Source: Phocicoccus schoeneichii
Lineage (GTDB): Bacteria > Bacillota > Bacilli > Staphylococcales > Salinicoccaceae
Assembly (NCBI RefSeq): GCF_014635565.1
Contig: NZ_BMDB01000001.1
Span: 434,001 to 498,000, forward strand
Direction: 5' to 3'
Length of the DNA stretch: 64,000 nucleotides
The notes beneath the pieces are model-generated. The model saw only the letters and a program-made list of their open reading frames with translations. It searched no databases and was not told where the DNA came from. Position numbers and translations under genes: made by a program. Within the stretch, counting starts at the first letter, position 1. Every line of letters begins with the position of its first letter. Positions 44,993-51,861 of this stretch are shown here, one piece after another.

Positions 44993-46216
44993 TTAATAAG
45001 CAAGTTTGTAGATTGATTGAGCAAGTACTTCAATACCGCGAACTAAGTCTTCGATATTTGTTTCTTCTTCAATGTTGTGTGAAATACCACCGATTGAAGG
45101 AACGAAAATCATACCAGTTGGTACGAACTCAGCAAAGATTTGCGCGTCGTGTCCAGCACCTGACGGCATAACTTTGTAGCTGTCTCCAGCAAATTCTTTA
45201 GCAGACTCTTCGATAGTTTTGATGATTTCATCATCCATTAATGATGGTGATTCATCCATCCAAAGGTTAATGTCTACTTCCATACCATATTTTCCAGCAA
45301 TTTCTTTAATAGTAGATTCTACAGTTTCACCAAATTTGTTAAGTTCTTCTTGGTCAATGTGGCGAGTGTCTACAGAGAATTCAACTTCTCCTGGAACTAC
45401 GTTTACTGTGTTTGGTACTGGCGTAACGTGACCGAATGTTAATACGAGAGGGTCACCGATTTCTTTCGCTTTACCTACTAAGTTTTGTACGATTTCAGAG
45501 AATGCAACTACTGTATCTTTACGGTAGCCCATTGGAGTTGTACCTGCGTGGTTTGCTTGACCTTTGAGGTTGATAGTGTAACGTTTTTGACCAACGATAC
45601 CAGTTACAACACCGATTTGTTTTTTCTCGAGTTCTAGTACTTGACCTTGTTCAATATGAATTTCTAAGAATGCTTTGATGTCATTTCTTACCTTGTCATC
45701 TGAACGGAAATCAAACCCTGATTCTCTCATTGCGTCTACGAATTTTACGCCTTCCGCATCAACGATATCTTCAACATCTTTGTTGTCTTGAAGGTTAAAG
45801 AAGTTTTTAGAACCCCAGAATGTGTAAGGGAATCTGCTTCCTTCCTCTTCAGCAAGTGATAATACTTCAATTGAACGTTTTGGTTGTCCGTATTTTTCTT
45901 TAAGATAAATTGCTGCAGTTAGTGCTGCTAAAATACCGTATTGTCCATCTAAGTGTCCACCACGTGCAACTGTGTCAATATGAGATCCTGCCATGATTGT
46001 TTCTTCTGGTTTTTCAGAACCTTCGATACGACCAGTGATGTTACCAATGCTGTCTTTTTTTACTTCAAAACCGTTTTCTTCAAATTCAGCGATAAGTGCT
46101 TGAACAGCTTCTCTCCACTCAGGAGAATATAGAAGACGAGTTATTCCTCGTGGCTCTAATCCACCAAAACTAGTAAATTTCTCATCTAATCTTTCAAAAG
46201 TAGAACGAATATCCAT
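44993..46216 (-). CDS. allC: Allantoate amidohydrolase AllC
   Basis: A 407-residue M20-family amidohydrolase. The binuclear metal site is visible in AGSHIDTVARGGHLDGQYG (His and Asp near 78-92), LAEEEGSRFPYTFWGS (Glu near 126) and EIHIEQGQVLE, with MPSGAGHDAQIF near the C-terminus. It hydrolyses allantoate to ureidoglycine, ammonia and CO2. First gene of the long ureide operon running to 37259, with a TATAAT about 35 bp upstream of the start. Confidence 0.93.
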   Translation of the reverse strand: MDIRSTFERLDEKFTSFGGLEPRGITRLLYSPEWREAVQALIAEFEENGFEVKKDSIGNITGRIEGSEKPEETIMAGSHIDTVARGGHLDGQYGILAALTAAIYLKEKYGQPKRSIEVLSLAEEEGSRFPYTFWGSKNFFNLQDNKDVEDIVDAEGVKFVDAMRESGFDFRSDDKVRNDIKAFLEIHIEQGQVLELEKKQIGVVTGIVGQKRYTINLKGQANHAGTTPMGYRKDTVVAFSEIVQNLVGKAKEIGDPLVLTFGHVTPVPNTVNVVPGEVEFSVDTRHIDQEELNKFGETVESTIKEIAGKYGMEVDINLWMDESPSLMDDEIIKTIEESAKEFAGDSYKVMPSGAGHDAQIFAEFVPTGMIFVPSIGGISHNIEEETNIEDLVRGIEVLAQSIYKLAY

Positions 46217-46249
46217 CGTTTTTGCTCACTCCTTTTATAGTTATATACA

Positions 46250-46255
46250 ATTATA
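46250..46255 (-). promoter_or_regulatory. Candidate -10 box of the allC operon
   Basis: TATAAT on the minus strand 34 bp upstream of the allC start, with no good -35 box at the expected distance, as would fit an activator-dependent promoter. Confidence 0.45.
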
Positions 46256-46382
46256 CGCTTGATAAGTATTAACCTCATTGACACTTTCAACAAACCCATA
46301 CCCTGCTTTTATCTACTTTAGACAAAACCAAGACAATTTTTTGTGATTAAGATAAAATAAACAAAAGAAAGAGGTTATATTA

Positions 46383-47189
46383 ATGAAATCAGCAGAACAT
46401 ACTATTTTTGAAAACGAACAATATTCTTTGAACGGAACTTTTTTTAAGTCTAAAAACGAACATTCTAATAAAACGATTGTATATTTTCATGGTGGTGGGC
46501 TTATTTTTGGTACTAAGAACGATTTACCGAATGAGTATGTAAACCTCATCACTGAAGAATTTAATTTGTTTAGTGTTGCCTATCGCCTTGTGCCTGAGTC
46601 TGACTTAAATGATATTTTTGAAGATCTTACTCACATTTATAACTACACTAAGAAGAATTTTACAGATGAGATTTATGTACTTGGCCGAAGTGCTGGTGGA
46701 TATTTATCTTATTTATTCAGTAAACATTTTGAAGTATCAGGTGCATTTATTTTATATGGTTATTACGACTTCACACATAGAGATTTCATGAGTTTACCAA
46801 AAGACCAAGTGAAGTTTGCACCGATGTTGAGTAGCTCAATTGAAAAACAAAACGTGAAGTTCGAGGTTATAACAGAAGCATTACCAAATCCAAGATTCTT
46901 ACTCTATCTCTACTACCGCAATGAATCTTTATGGCAAAAAAAATTAGGTGTAAATTTAGAAGATAATAAGTACTTCCTCACTGATGAGGACCTTAAACAC
47001 ATGCCAAAAACCGTACTCGTCCATGCGAATAATGATCCAGATGTACCGTTTGATTATAGTAAACACGCATCTACACTTATTCCAGATTGTAAATTTATAG
47101 AATTAGATAAAAACACGCATGACTTCGATCAGACTGTTACTGATGAAACATTACAAATTTATAGGGAAGCATTAGAATTTTTAGCATGA
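46383..47189 (+). CDS. Alpha/beta-hydrolase (HSL/esterase type)
   Basis: A 268-residue hydrolase with the oxyanion motif HGGG (YFHGGGLIFGTK, near 38), nucleophile elbow GRSAGG (near 100), and candidate acid and base in HANNDPDVPFDYS and DKNTHDFDQ. It is divergent from allC and shares its intergenic region. Substrate unknown; a link to ureide use is only suggested by position. RBS AGAGG precedes the ATG. Confidence 0.82.
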   Translation: MKSAEHTIFENEQYSLNGTFFKSKNEHSNKTIVYFHGGGLIFGTKNDLPNEYVNLITEEFNLFSVAYRLVPESDLNDIFEDLTHIYNYTKKNFTDEIYVLGRSAGGYLSYLFSKHFEVSGAFILYGYYDFTHRDFMSLPKDQVKFAPMLSSSIEKQNVKFEVITEALPNPRFLLYLYYRNESLWQKKLGVNLEDNKYFLTDEDLKHMPKTVLVHANNDPDVPFDYSKHASTLIPDCKFIELDKNTHDFDQTVTDETLQIYREALEFLA

Positions 47190-47193
47190 GTAA

Positions 47194-47224
47194 AAAGCGC
47201 TGCAGAAGCAGCGCTTTTTTTATC
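47194..47224 (+). terminator. Terminator after the hydrolase gene
   Basis: AAAAGCGCTGC and GCAGCGCTTTT pair perfectly around AGAA, followed by TTTT. Confidence 0.88.
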
Positions 47225-47340
47225 GTTTGGACTTCGGTTTGCAGTGGTACATGATTTTAGATAATAAACGTCATGTATACTTAAATTTCGTTGTAACCAC
47301 ATGATGTTTGTGTGTTGATCGTAATGTGGAATTTATTGAT
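47225..47340. other. Degenerate lead-in to the 52-bp array
   Basis: No gene. Fragments such as AACCACATGATG and GATCGTAATGTGGAATT look like eroded copies of the repeat unit that follows. Confidence 0.5.
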
Positions 47341-47812
47341 CTTGAAAACCACGTTACGATTGGCCCTTAATCATGTCGTGGAATCTTGAATTCTTGAAAA
47401 CCATGTTACGATTAGCTCTTAATCATGTCGTGGAATCTTGAGTTCTTGAAAACCACGTTACGATTAGCTCTTAATCATGTCGTGGAATCTTGAATTCTTG
47501 AAAACCACGTTACGATTAGCTCTTAATCATGTCGTGGAATCTTGAATTCTTGAAAACCACGTTACGATTAGCTCTTAATCATGTCGTGGAATCTTGAATT
47601 CTTGAAAACCACGTTACGATTAGCTCTTAATCATGTCGTGGAATCTTGAATTCTTGAAAACCACGTTACGATTAGCTCTTAATCATGTCGTGGAATCTTG
47701 AATTCTTGAAAACCACGTTACGATTAGCTCTTAATCATGTCGTGGAATCTTGAATTCTTGAAAACCACGTTACGATTAGCTCTTAATCATGTCGTGGAAT
47801 CTTGAGTTCTTT
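47341..47812. repeat. 52-bp tandem repeat array, nine copies, each able to form a hairpin
   Basis: CTTGAAAACCACGTTACGAT begins at 47341 and recurs every 52 bp (47393, 47445, 47497, 47549, 47601, 47653, 47705, 47757). Inner copies are nearly identical; the first differs at TGGCCC and the second has CCATG. Each unit contains CCACGTTACGATTA and TAATCATGTCGTGG, a 14-bp stem with two mismatches around GCTCT. There are no unique spacers and the period is not a multiple of three. Confidence 0.95.
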
Positions 47813-47852
47813 GTCAAGTCAATAATTCTGTGTAATAACTTTTATACAATGA
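47813..47852. repeat. Left 40-bp direct repeat flanking the toxin island
   Basis: GTCAAGTCAATAATTCTGTG TAATAACTTTTATACAATGA matches the copy at 50262-50301 at 37 of 40 positions. It begins exactly where the 52-bp array breaks off. Confidence 0.85.
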
Positions 47853-47916
47853 ATCTTTAATGATATTTTATCATTTAAAGATTTAATCTCTTTGAACATC
47901 ATTCTGTTTAACTCTA

Positions 47917-48240
47917 TTAACTCTTGTACATTACCCTCTGCAGAAAATTTTCTATATTCTCTGAATGATTATTTTTCTTTATAGATTCATGGATCATATC
48001 TGTATTTTGCACAGAATCTTGAGCAGCTTCTTGAATCGTATAAGTCGCATTTTTTATCAAATGAATCATATTTTTAAGCCCTGCGATATTCTTTTCCGAA
48101 AATAAGCGATGATTTCTACTATCTCTTTGTATATGGGATGAATATCCTTCTTGTTCTAATACAGTGACATATCCTCTTAAATAACTGACAGTGACATTTA
48201 ATTCTTCTGCAACTTGTTTTAGTTGTTTAAAATGCTCCAA
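47917..48240 (-). CDS. MerR-like helix-turn-helix protein of plasmid type
   Basis: A 107-residue protein. The N-terminus (EHFKQLKQVAEELNVTVSYL, about 1-20) is a helix-turn-helix, followed by the wing-like NHRLFSEKNIAGLKNMIHLI, then a helical tail. It resembles small MerR-like proteins encoded beside replication genes on staphylococcal plasmids. The start is TTG 48240, 9 bp after AAGGAG; an upstream ATG would include this site in the coding region. Two palindromes of TTAACGC lie just upstream, probably its own operators. Confidence 0.6.
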   Translation of the reverse strand: MEHFKQLKQVAEELNVTVSYLRGYVTVLEQEGYSSHIQRDSRNHRLFSEKNIAGLKNMIHLIKNATYTIQEAAQDSVQNTDMIHESIKKNNHSENIENFLQRVMYKS

Positions 48241-48256
48241 AGTTACCCTCTCCTTA

Positions 48257-48336
48257 GCGTTAATTAACAATTAATTAGTATGTTAACGCAATGCCATAAT
48301 AAGCGTTAAAACCCTTATATATGTAGCTATTAACGC
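48257..48336. promoter_or_regulatory. Two GCGTTAA ... TTAACGC palindromes upstream of the MerR-like gene
   Basis: GCGTTAA at 48257-48263 pairs with TTAACGC at 48283-48289, and GCGTTAA at 48303-48309 pairs with TTAACGC at 48330-48336. The two inverted pairs have 19- and 20-bp spacers and lie 46 bp apart. They could be operators for the adjacent regulator or iteron-like sites of a former plasmid. Confidence 0.6.
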
Positions 48337-48527
48337 AACATATAAATAATAAAATTAGTTGATATAAGTACGTATTAGATAAACATCTTAGAAACATATT
48401 ATTTAGGAAATCTACTAGAGAAGTAGAACAAAAATAAATTAATTATTTGAAAATTGTATCTGTATTAAATGCTTGTTATTTTGTTTTATAATTTTATCTA
48501 ATTAAATATTGATATATCACAATAACT
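48337..48527. other. AT-rich non-coding stretch between the regulator and the toxin operon
   Basis: No frame with a start signal and no strong hairpin recognised. Confidence 0.4.
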
Positions 48528-48573
48528 AAAAAGCTAAGTAGAAGAAGTAATAACTCCCTATACTTAGCTTTTT
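48528..48573 (-). terminator. Terminator of the toxin operon
   Basis: AAAAAGCTAAGTA (48528-48540) and TACTTAGCTTTTT (48561-48573) form a 13-bp stem; the stop codon of the small membrane protein gene lies at its edge. Confidence 0.82.
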
Positions 48574-48787
48574 ATTGCTCTACTATATTAAAAGTATACG
48601 AATTGGTTAAATTATTATGTATAATTAATTCGTATTCTAAGTTTCTTTTATCCGCATCGTCTACTAAAGTATTTATTTCTGTTAGATTAAAATACGAATA
48701 CGATAGCATAATAATTAATGTTACTAGTGCTGCAACTATTAACACTATTAATATACCCTGAAAATGACCATTCTTAAGTATTGTCAT
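48572..48787 (-). CDS. Small membrane protein of the toxin operon
   Basis: A 71-residue protein: MTILKNGHFQG, a membrane helix ILIVLIVAALVTLIIMLSYSY (about 12-32), then a charged extracytoplasmic or cytosolic tail (DDADKRNLEYELIIHNN). ATG 48787 follows AAGGAG by 8 bp. It is the last gene of the operon, after a weak internal hairpin. It could be a second immunity component, an export helper, or unrelated. I recognise no family. Confidence 0.6.
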   Translation of the reverse strand: MTILKNGHFQGILIVLIVAALVTLIIMLSYSYFNLTEINTLVDDADKRNLEYELIIHNNLTNSYTFNIVEQ

Positions 48788-48831
48788 AAATACCACTCCT
48801 TTTTAAATGTAATTCTATATTAAATACATTT

Positions 48832-48870
48832 AAAAATGCTCGTTCTATATTAAATAGAATTAGCATTTTT
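48832..48870 (-). terminator. Internal hairpin between immunity gene and membrane-protein gene
   Basis: AAAAATGCT and AGCATTTTT pair, extended by TTCTA/TAGAA, with T-runs beyond on the minus strand. It would reduce, not abolish, expression of the downstream small gene. Confidence 0.65.
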
Positions 48871-48873
48871 AAG

Positions 48874-49401
48874 CTACTCATGATATTTATCATAAGAAAT
48901 AATTGAAGTTTTTATATTTTTAATAAATTTTTCATTGTTAGTAACAATATCAAGAACATCACTATTCATGTTAATAATAAAATTTTTGTTATAAAAATAA
49001 AGATAATTATCTTGAGCTTCTGTTGTTTTCATATATAAATAATAATCATAAACAGCGCTTATATTCACATCTTTTATTTCAGAAAAAGTATATTCTATTA
49101 AATCTCCATCATCAATGACATTAATTATTTTTTCTTTCCATAAATGTGAAGATTTATATAAGTTTAAATATTCTTTTGTGGCTATGTTCAATGAATCTTG
49201 TGAAGATTCATTGACCGAAACATTAGATAGATAAAGTATATTTAATAATTCTTCATTTTTAAACTGGTCAATAATAAAATTAATAATAAAATTATTTATA
49301 TTATCAAAATCAAACCTTACTCTATTTTTATTTTCTACATAAAGGTAAGGACTAATATTAACGTTAGTAAGATCTAGATTAAAAGGAGCATTATTACTCA
49401 T
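48874..49401 (-). CDS. Probable immunity protein for the secreted toxin
   Basis: A 175-residue, acidic, alpha/beta-looking protein without signal peptide (MSNNAPFNLDLTNVNISPYL ... SYDKYHE), rich in Asn, Asp, Ile and Tyr. Its ATG directly follows the toxin stop codon (TAG-ATG at 49404-49399), the usual coupling for toxin-immunity pairs. I recognise no immunity family, so the role is inferred from position, cytosolic location and acidity. Confidence 0.6.
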   Translation of the reverse strand: MSNNAPFNLDLTNVNISPYLYVENKNRVRFDFDNINNFIINFIIDQFKNEELLNILYLSNVSVNESSQDSLNIATKEYLNLYKSSHLWKEKIINVIDDGDLIEYTFSEIKDVNISAVYDYYLYMKTTEAQDNYLYFYNKNFIINMNSDVLDIVTNNEKFIKNIKTSIISYDKYHE

Positions 49402-49806
49402 CTAATCACCTAACCTTCTAAGGTTTTTATCATAGGTTCCACTTCTTGTTTCTTTACGTGCAAGATCTTTTACAGTTCTAGCTCCATTCCAATATCCACC
49501 AATATGAGAACCATTATCTCTTGTAATATAAATTGGGTTTTTATTTTCATTACTTTTATAAACTTTTTGTCCCATTGAGTAATAATTTGTACGAGAATAG
49601 CCTAAACTTTTTGCAATAGCACCTGCACCAGTTTCAAGACCTTTTAAATGATTACGAGTTGAAGAAATAGACACTCCTTCATTGTTCTTAGAAATATATA
49701 CTTTTGATGTTTGAGCGTGTACTTGTGAATCTGTACTACTAAAGAAAATTGAACTTGCTAAAATTCCCACAATAGTAATAGAAGCAATCTTCTTAAAAAA
49801 ATACAT
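49402..49806 (-). CDS. Secreted Ntox21-like toxin
   Basis: A 134-residue preprotein (start ATG 49806, 8 bp after AAGAAGG). Residues 1-31 form a Sec signal peptide (FKKIASITIVGILASSIFF, then VHA-Q). The mature part is small and basic. Near the C-terminus it shows the motifs I recall for the Ntox21 polymorphic-toxin domain: Asp97-x3-His101 in TRDNGSHIGGYW, R121-S-G-T124, and R131-x2-D134 at the very end. Ntox21 domains are predicted nucleases. Here the domain is fused only to a signal peptide, with no LXG, YD or other carrier. The immunity candidate follows immediately. Confidence 0.65.
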   Translation of the reverse strand: MYFFKKIASITIVGILASSIFFSSTDSQVHAQTSKVYISKNNEGVSISSTRNHLKGLETGAGAIAKSLGYSRTNYYSMGQKVYKSNENKNPIYITRDNGSHIGGYWNGARTVKDLARKETRSGTYDKNLRRLGD

Positions 49807-49839
49807 CTTATTAACCTTCTTTCTATATAAATTAAACAT

Positions 49840-49925
49840 GATATAATACAGATAACAAACGAGGATAGTTTCATGATAAACACATTCCCTTTAGGTATAG
49901 TAGTACCTTTGGGGAATTTTTTTGT
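49840..49925 (+). ncRNA. Candidate small plus-strand RNA divergent from the toxin gene
   Basis: TATAAT (about 49840-49845) is followed by about 45 nt and a hairpin (TTCCC/GGGAA, AGGTA/TACCT at 49886-49918) with a run of seven T. A possible 32-codon frame starts at ATG 49873 and reads through the hairpin, so this may be a short RNA, a leader peptide or a type I-like element. No -35 box is convincing. Confidence 0.4.
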
Positions 49926-49967
49926 GACTAGTTACCATAAACAATTATATCAGTATTTGATTGTATG

Positions 49968-50198
49968 CTAAATAAAGGCGTATAAATCGCCGTTTATATC
50001 ATTCTTTGCACATAACACATCAATAGTCGCGTTTAAATAAGCAAACATATTCTTGATTGCTTCCGATTTACCTTGATGGTACTGTTTTAATTTTTTAATT
50101 AGACTCTGTACAGCGATAATAGTAACTTCTTGACGTAGTTCCAAGTCATTGTGCATAGAGTAATAGTTGTTTAAACGATTATTTGAAGTACGATACAA
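49968..50198 (-). pseudogene. Orphan 76-codon frame, possibly the tail of a larger gene
   Basis: The frame (MYRTSNNRLNNYYSMHNDLE ... NGDLYAFI) is helical and hydrophilic, has no ribosome binding site, and opens further upstream without a start. It looks like the C-terminal piece of a bigger protein; a plasmid replication protein is possible but not shown. Confidence 0.4.
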
Positions 50199-50261
50199 GG
50201 CTATAAGTTCTTTTATGCTAAAGAATGGCTTAAATTTCTTATAGAACTATTCAGGAAGATA

Positions 50262-50301
50262 GTCAAGTCCATATTTCTGTGTAATAACTTTTAGACAATG
50301 A
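50262..50301. repeat. Right 40-bp direct repeat flanking the toxin island
   Basis: 37 of 40 bases agree with 47813-47852. On the minus strand one frame through it reads CLKVITQKYGLDYLPE and then stops, which may be the tail of a lost gene; the left copy is broken by a stop. Confidence 0.85.
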
Positions 50302-50312
50302 TGAGCTATTAT

Positions 50313-50346
50313 AAAAAAGAGGCTAACTCTTTGTGAGTTAACCTCT
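50313..50346 (-). terminator. Terminator after allB
   Basis: AGAGGCTAACTC and GAGTTAACCTCT pair with one mismatch around TTTGT; T-run on the minus strand. Confidence 0.85.
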
Positions 50347-50359
50347 AAATAATCTTTAC

Positions 50360-51721
50360 TTATAAGAAGCGTCCGATTTTAATATCTGATACGCCATTTT
50401 CTAATGAGTAAATTTCTTCACCGCGTAAGATTGTCTTAGCAACTTGCGCACCGTATTCACGGTCTAAGTAAGGTGAAATTTTGTTTCTGTATTCAAGATC
50501 TTCAACTTTTAAAGTGTGTGGTGAGTTTGGTTTAATGATTACAAAGTCTGCATCCTTACCAACTTCGATACTTCCTTTATCTTTTAAGTCAAAGCGTTTC
50601 GCAACGTTTGTAGCAATCAAATCAGCAAATGTTTTTAATGGCATGTTACGTTTTTGAACTGCTTCGTCAAAGAACATGTCAACGTTACTTTGGATACCAG
50701 AGATACCACCCCATGCTTCAAACGCATTGTCTGTATCTTTTAAATCTGGTGTACATGGTGAGTGGTCACTTACGACCATGCTTACTCTACCATCCATAAC
50801 TCTTTCCCACATTCCTGGTTGACGAGATTTTTCACGAATTGGTGGTGAACATTTAACTACTGGACCAATATCGTCTAACTCTTCTTTGTGGAAGTATAGG
50901 TAGTGTGTACAAGTTTCACACGTAATATCTACGCCTTCTTCTTGTGCTTGTTTAACAAGATCAATACCTTCAGCACATGCTAAGTGTGCAATGTGAATGC
51001 GGCATCCTGTTTCTTTCGCGAAAAGTATAATACGTTGAATTGGTTCAACTTCTGTAAATACTGGACGCGAGTCTACATAAGCAGCAAGTGATTTCTCACC
51101 ATTTTTATATGCGATTTCGCCGAGTTTATCTGTTATCGATGCGTTTTCAGCGTGAATTGTTAAAACTTTACCAGTTTTAGCAATTTGCTTCATACCTTCA
51201 TATAGCGAGTAATCATCTACGTTCATGAAGTCCCCGTCAATTGAACGGTCTCCACAAGTTGATACGAATGCTTTGTATGCTACGACACCTTTGTCGTCTA
51301 ACTCTTGGATTCCACCATCTAAGTTAAATGGTACTAAACCACCGTAGCTGTAAACATCCACAGATAACTTACCATTACCCGCATCGACTTTTTTGTCGAA
51401 TGATTCACTATCAACAGTAGCTGGAACTTGGTTTAATGGCATTTCCATGAATGAAGTCACGCCACCTTTCGCTGAAGCACGCGTACCTGTATCATAACCT
51501 TCCCATAGATCACGGTAACCGCCACCTGGTTCAGTAATGTGTACATGTGCATCAATCATACCTGGAGAAACAATTAAATCAGTAGCATCAATAACATTTC
51601 CTTCAGTACCGAGGTCTTTTCCAATTTCTGCAATTTTACCGTCTTTAATACCAACGTCTACACGTTCTTCACCTTCAGGTAAAATCACTAAGCCATTTTT
51701 AATAATTGAATCAAATTTCAT
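50360..51721 (-). CDS. allB: Allantoinase
   Basis: A 453-residue cyclic amidohydrolase. Metal ligands: IDAHVHITEPG (near 59-61), carboxylated Lys in GVVAYKAFVS (near 150), HAEN, HIAHLACAEG, and Asp in VVSDHSPCTPDLKD (near 317). It opens allantoin to allantoate. A separate transcription unit: a terminator lies upstream (pucI) and downstream, and the toxin island separates it from allC, its next pathway partner. Confidence 0.95.
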   Translation of the reverse strand: MKFDSIIKNGLVILPEGEERVDVGIKDGKIAEIGKDLGTEGNVIDATDLIVSPGMIDAHVHITEPGGGYRDLWEGYDTGTRASAKGGVTSFMEMPLNQVPATVDSESFDKKVDAGNGKLSVDVYSYGGLVPFNLDGGIQELDDKGVVAYKAFVSTCGDRSIDGDFMNVDDYSLYEGMKQIAKTGKVLTIHAENASITDKLGEIAYKNGEKSLAAYVDSRPVFTEVEPIQRIILFAKETGCRIHIAHLACAEGIDLVKQAQEEGVDITCETCTHYLYFHKEELDDIGPVVKCSPPIREKSRQPGMWERVMDGRVSMVVSDHSPCTPDLKDTDNAFEAWGGISGIQSNVDMFFDEAVQKRNMPLKTFADLIATNVAKRFDLKDKGSIEVGKDADFVIIKPNSPHTLKVEDLEYRNKISPYLDREYGAQVAKTILRGEEIYSLENGVSDIKIGRFL

Positions 51722-51816
51722 AAAAGTTCACCTTTCATATTGAGTATTTCTCACCTTTTACTTATTTCAAATATAAAGCTTTTTTATATTGAACACAATT
51801 AATTAAGTCCGAATAA

Positions 51817-51858
51817 AATAACGATAGAAAGCAAATATGTCTCTATCGTTATTTAAAC
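51817..51858 (-). terminator. Terminator after pucI
   Basis: AATAACGATAGA and TCTATCGTTATT form a perfect 12-bp stem close to the pucI stop. Confidence 0.85.
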
Positions 51859-51861
51859 GGA

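Larger units (their letters stand above)
47813..50301. mobile_element. Toxin/immunity island of about 2.5 kb bounded by 40-bp direct repeats
   Basis: The segment between the two 40-bp repeats interrupts an otherwise continuous ureide gene cluster (allC on one side, allB on the other). It holds a MerR-like regulator, a three-gene toxin operon and an orphan fragment. It is more AT-rich than its neighbours and has no metabolic link. No transposase or integrase is present, so the mechanism of entry is unknown; homologous or IS-remnant-mediated insertion of plasmid DNA would fit. Confidence 0.55.

Noticed and set aside
47341-47812. CRISPR array
   Set aside because: The 52-bp units follow each other without unique spacers, no cas gene is near, and the stem spans most of the unit; it is a plain tandem repeat.
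49968-50198. Functional plasmid replication gene
   Set aside because: Only 76 codons, no start signal and no initiator motif; at most a fragment, and the replication link is a guess.
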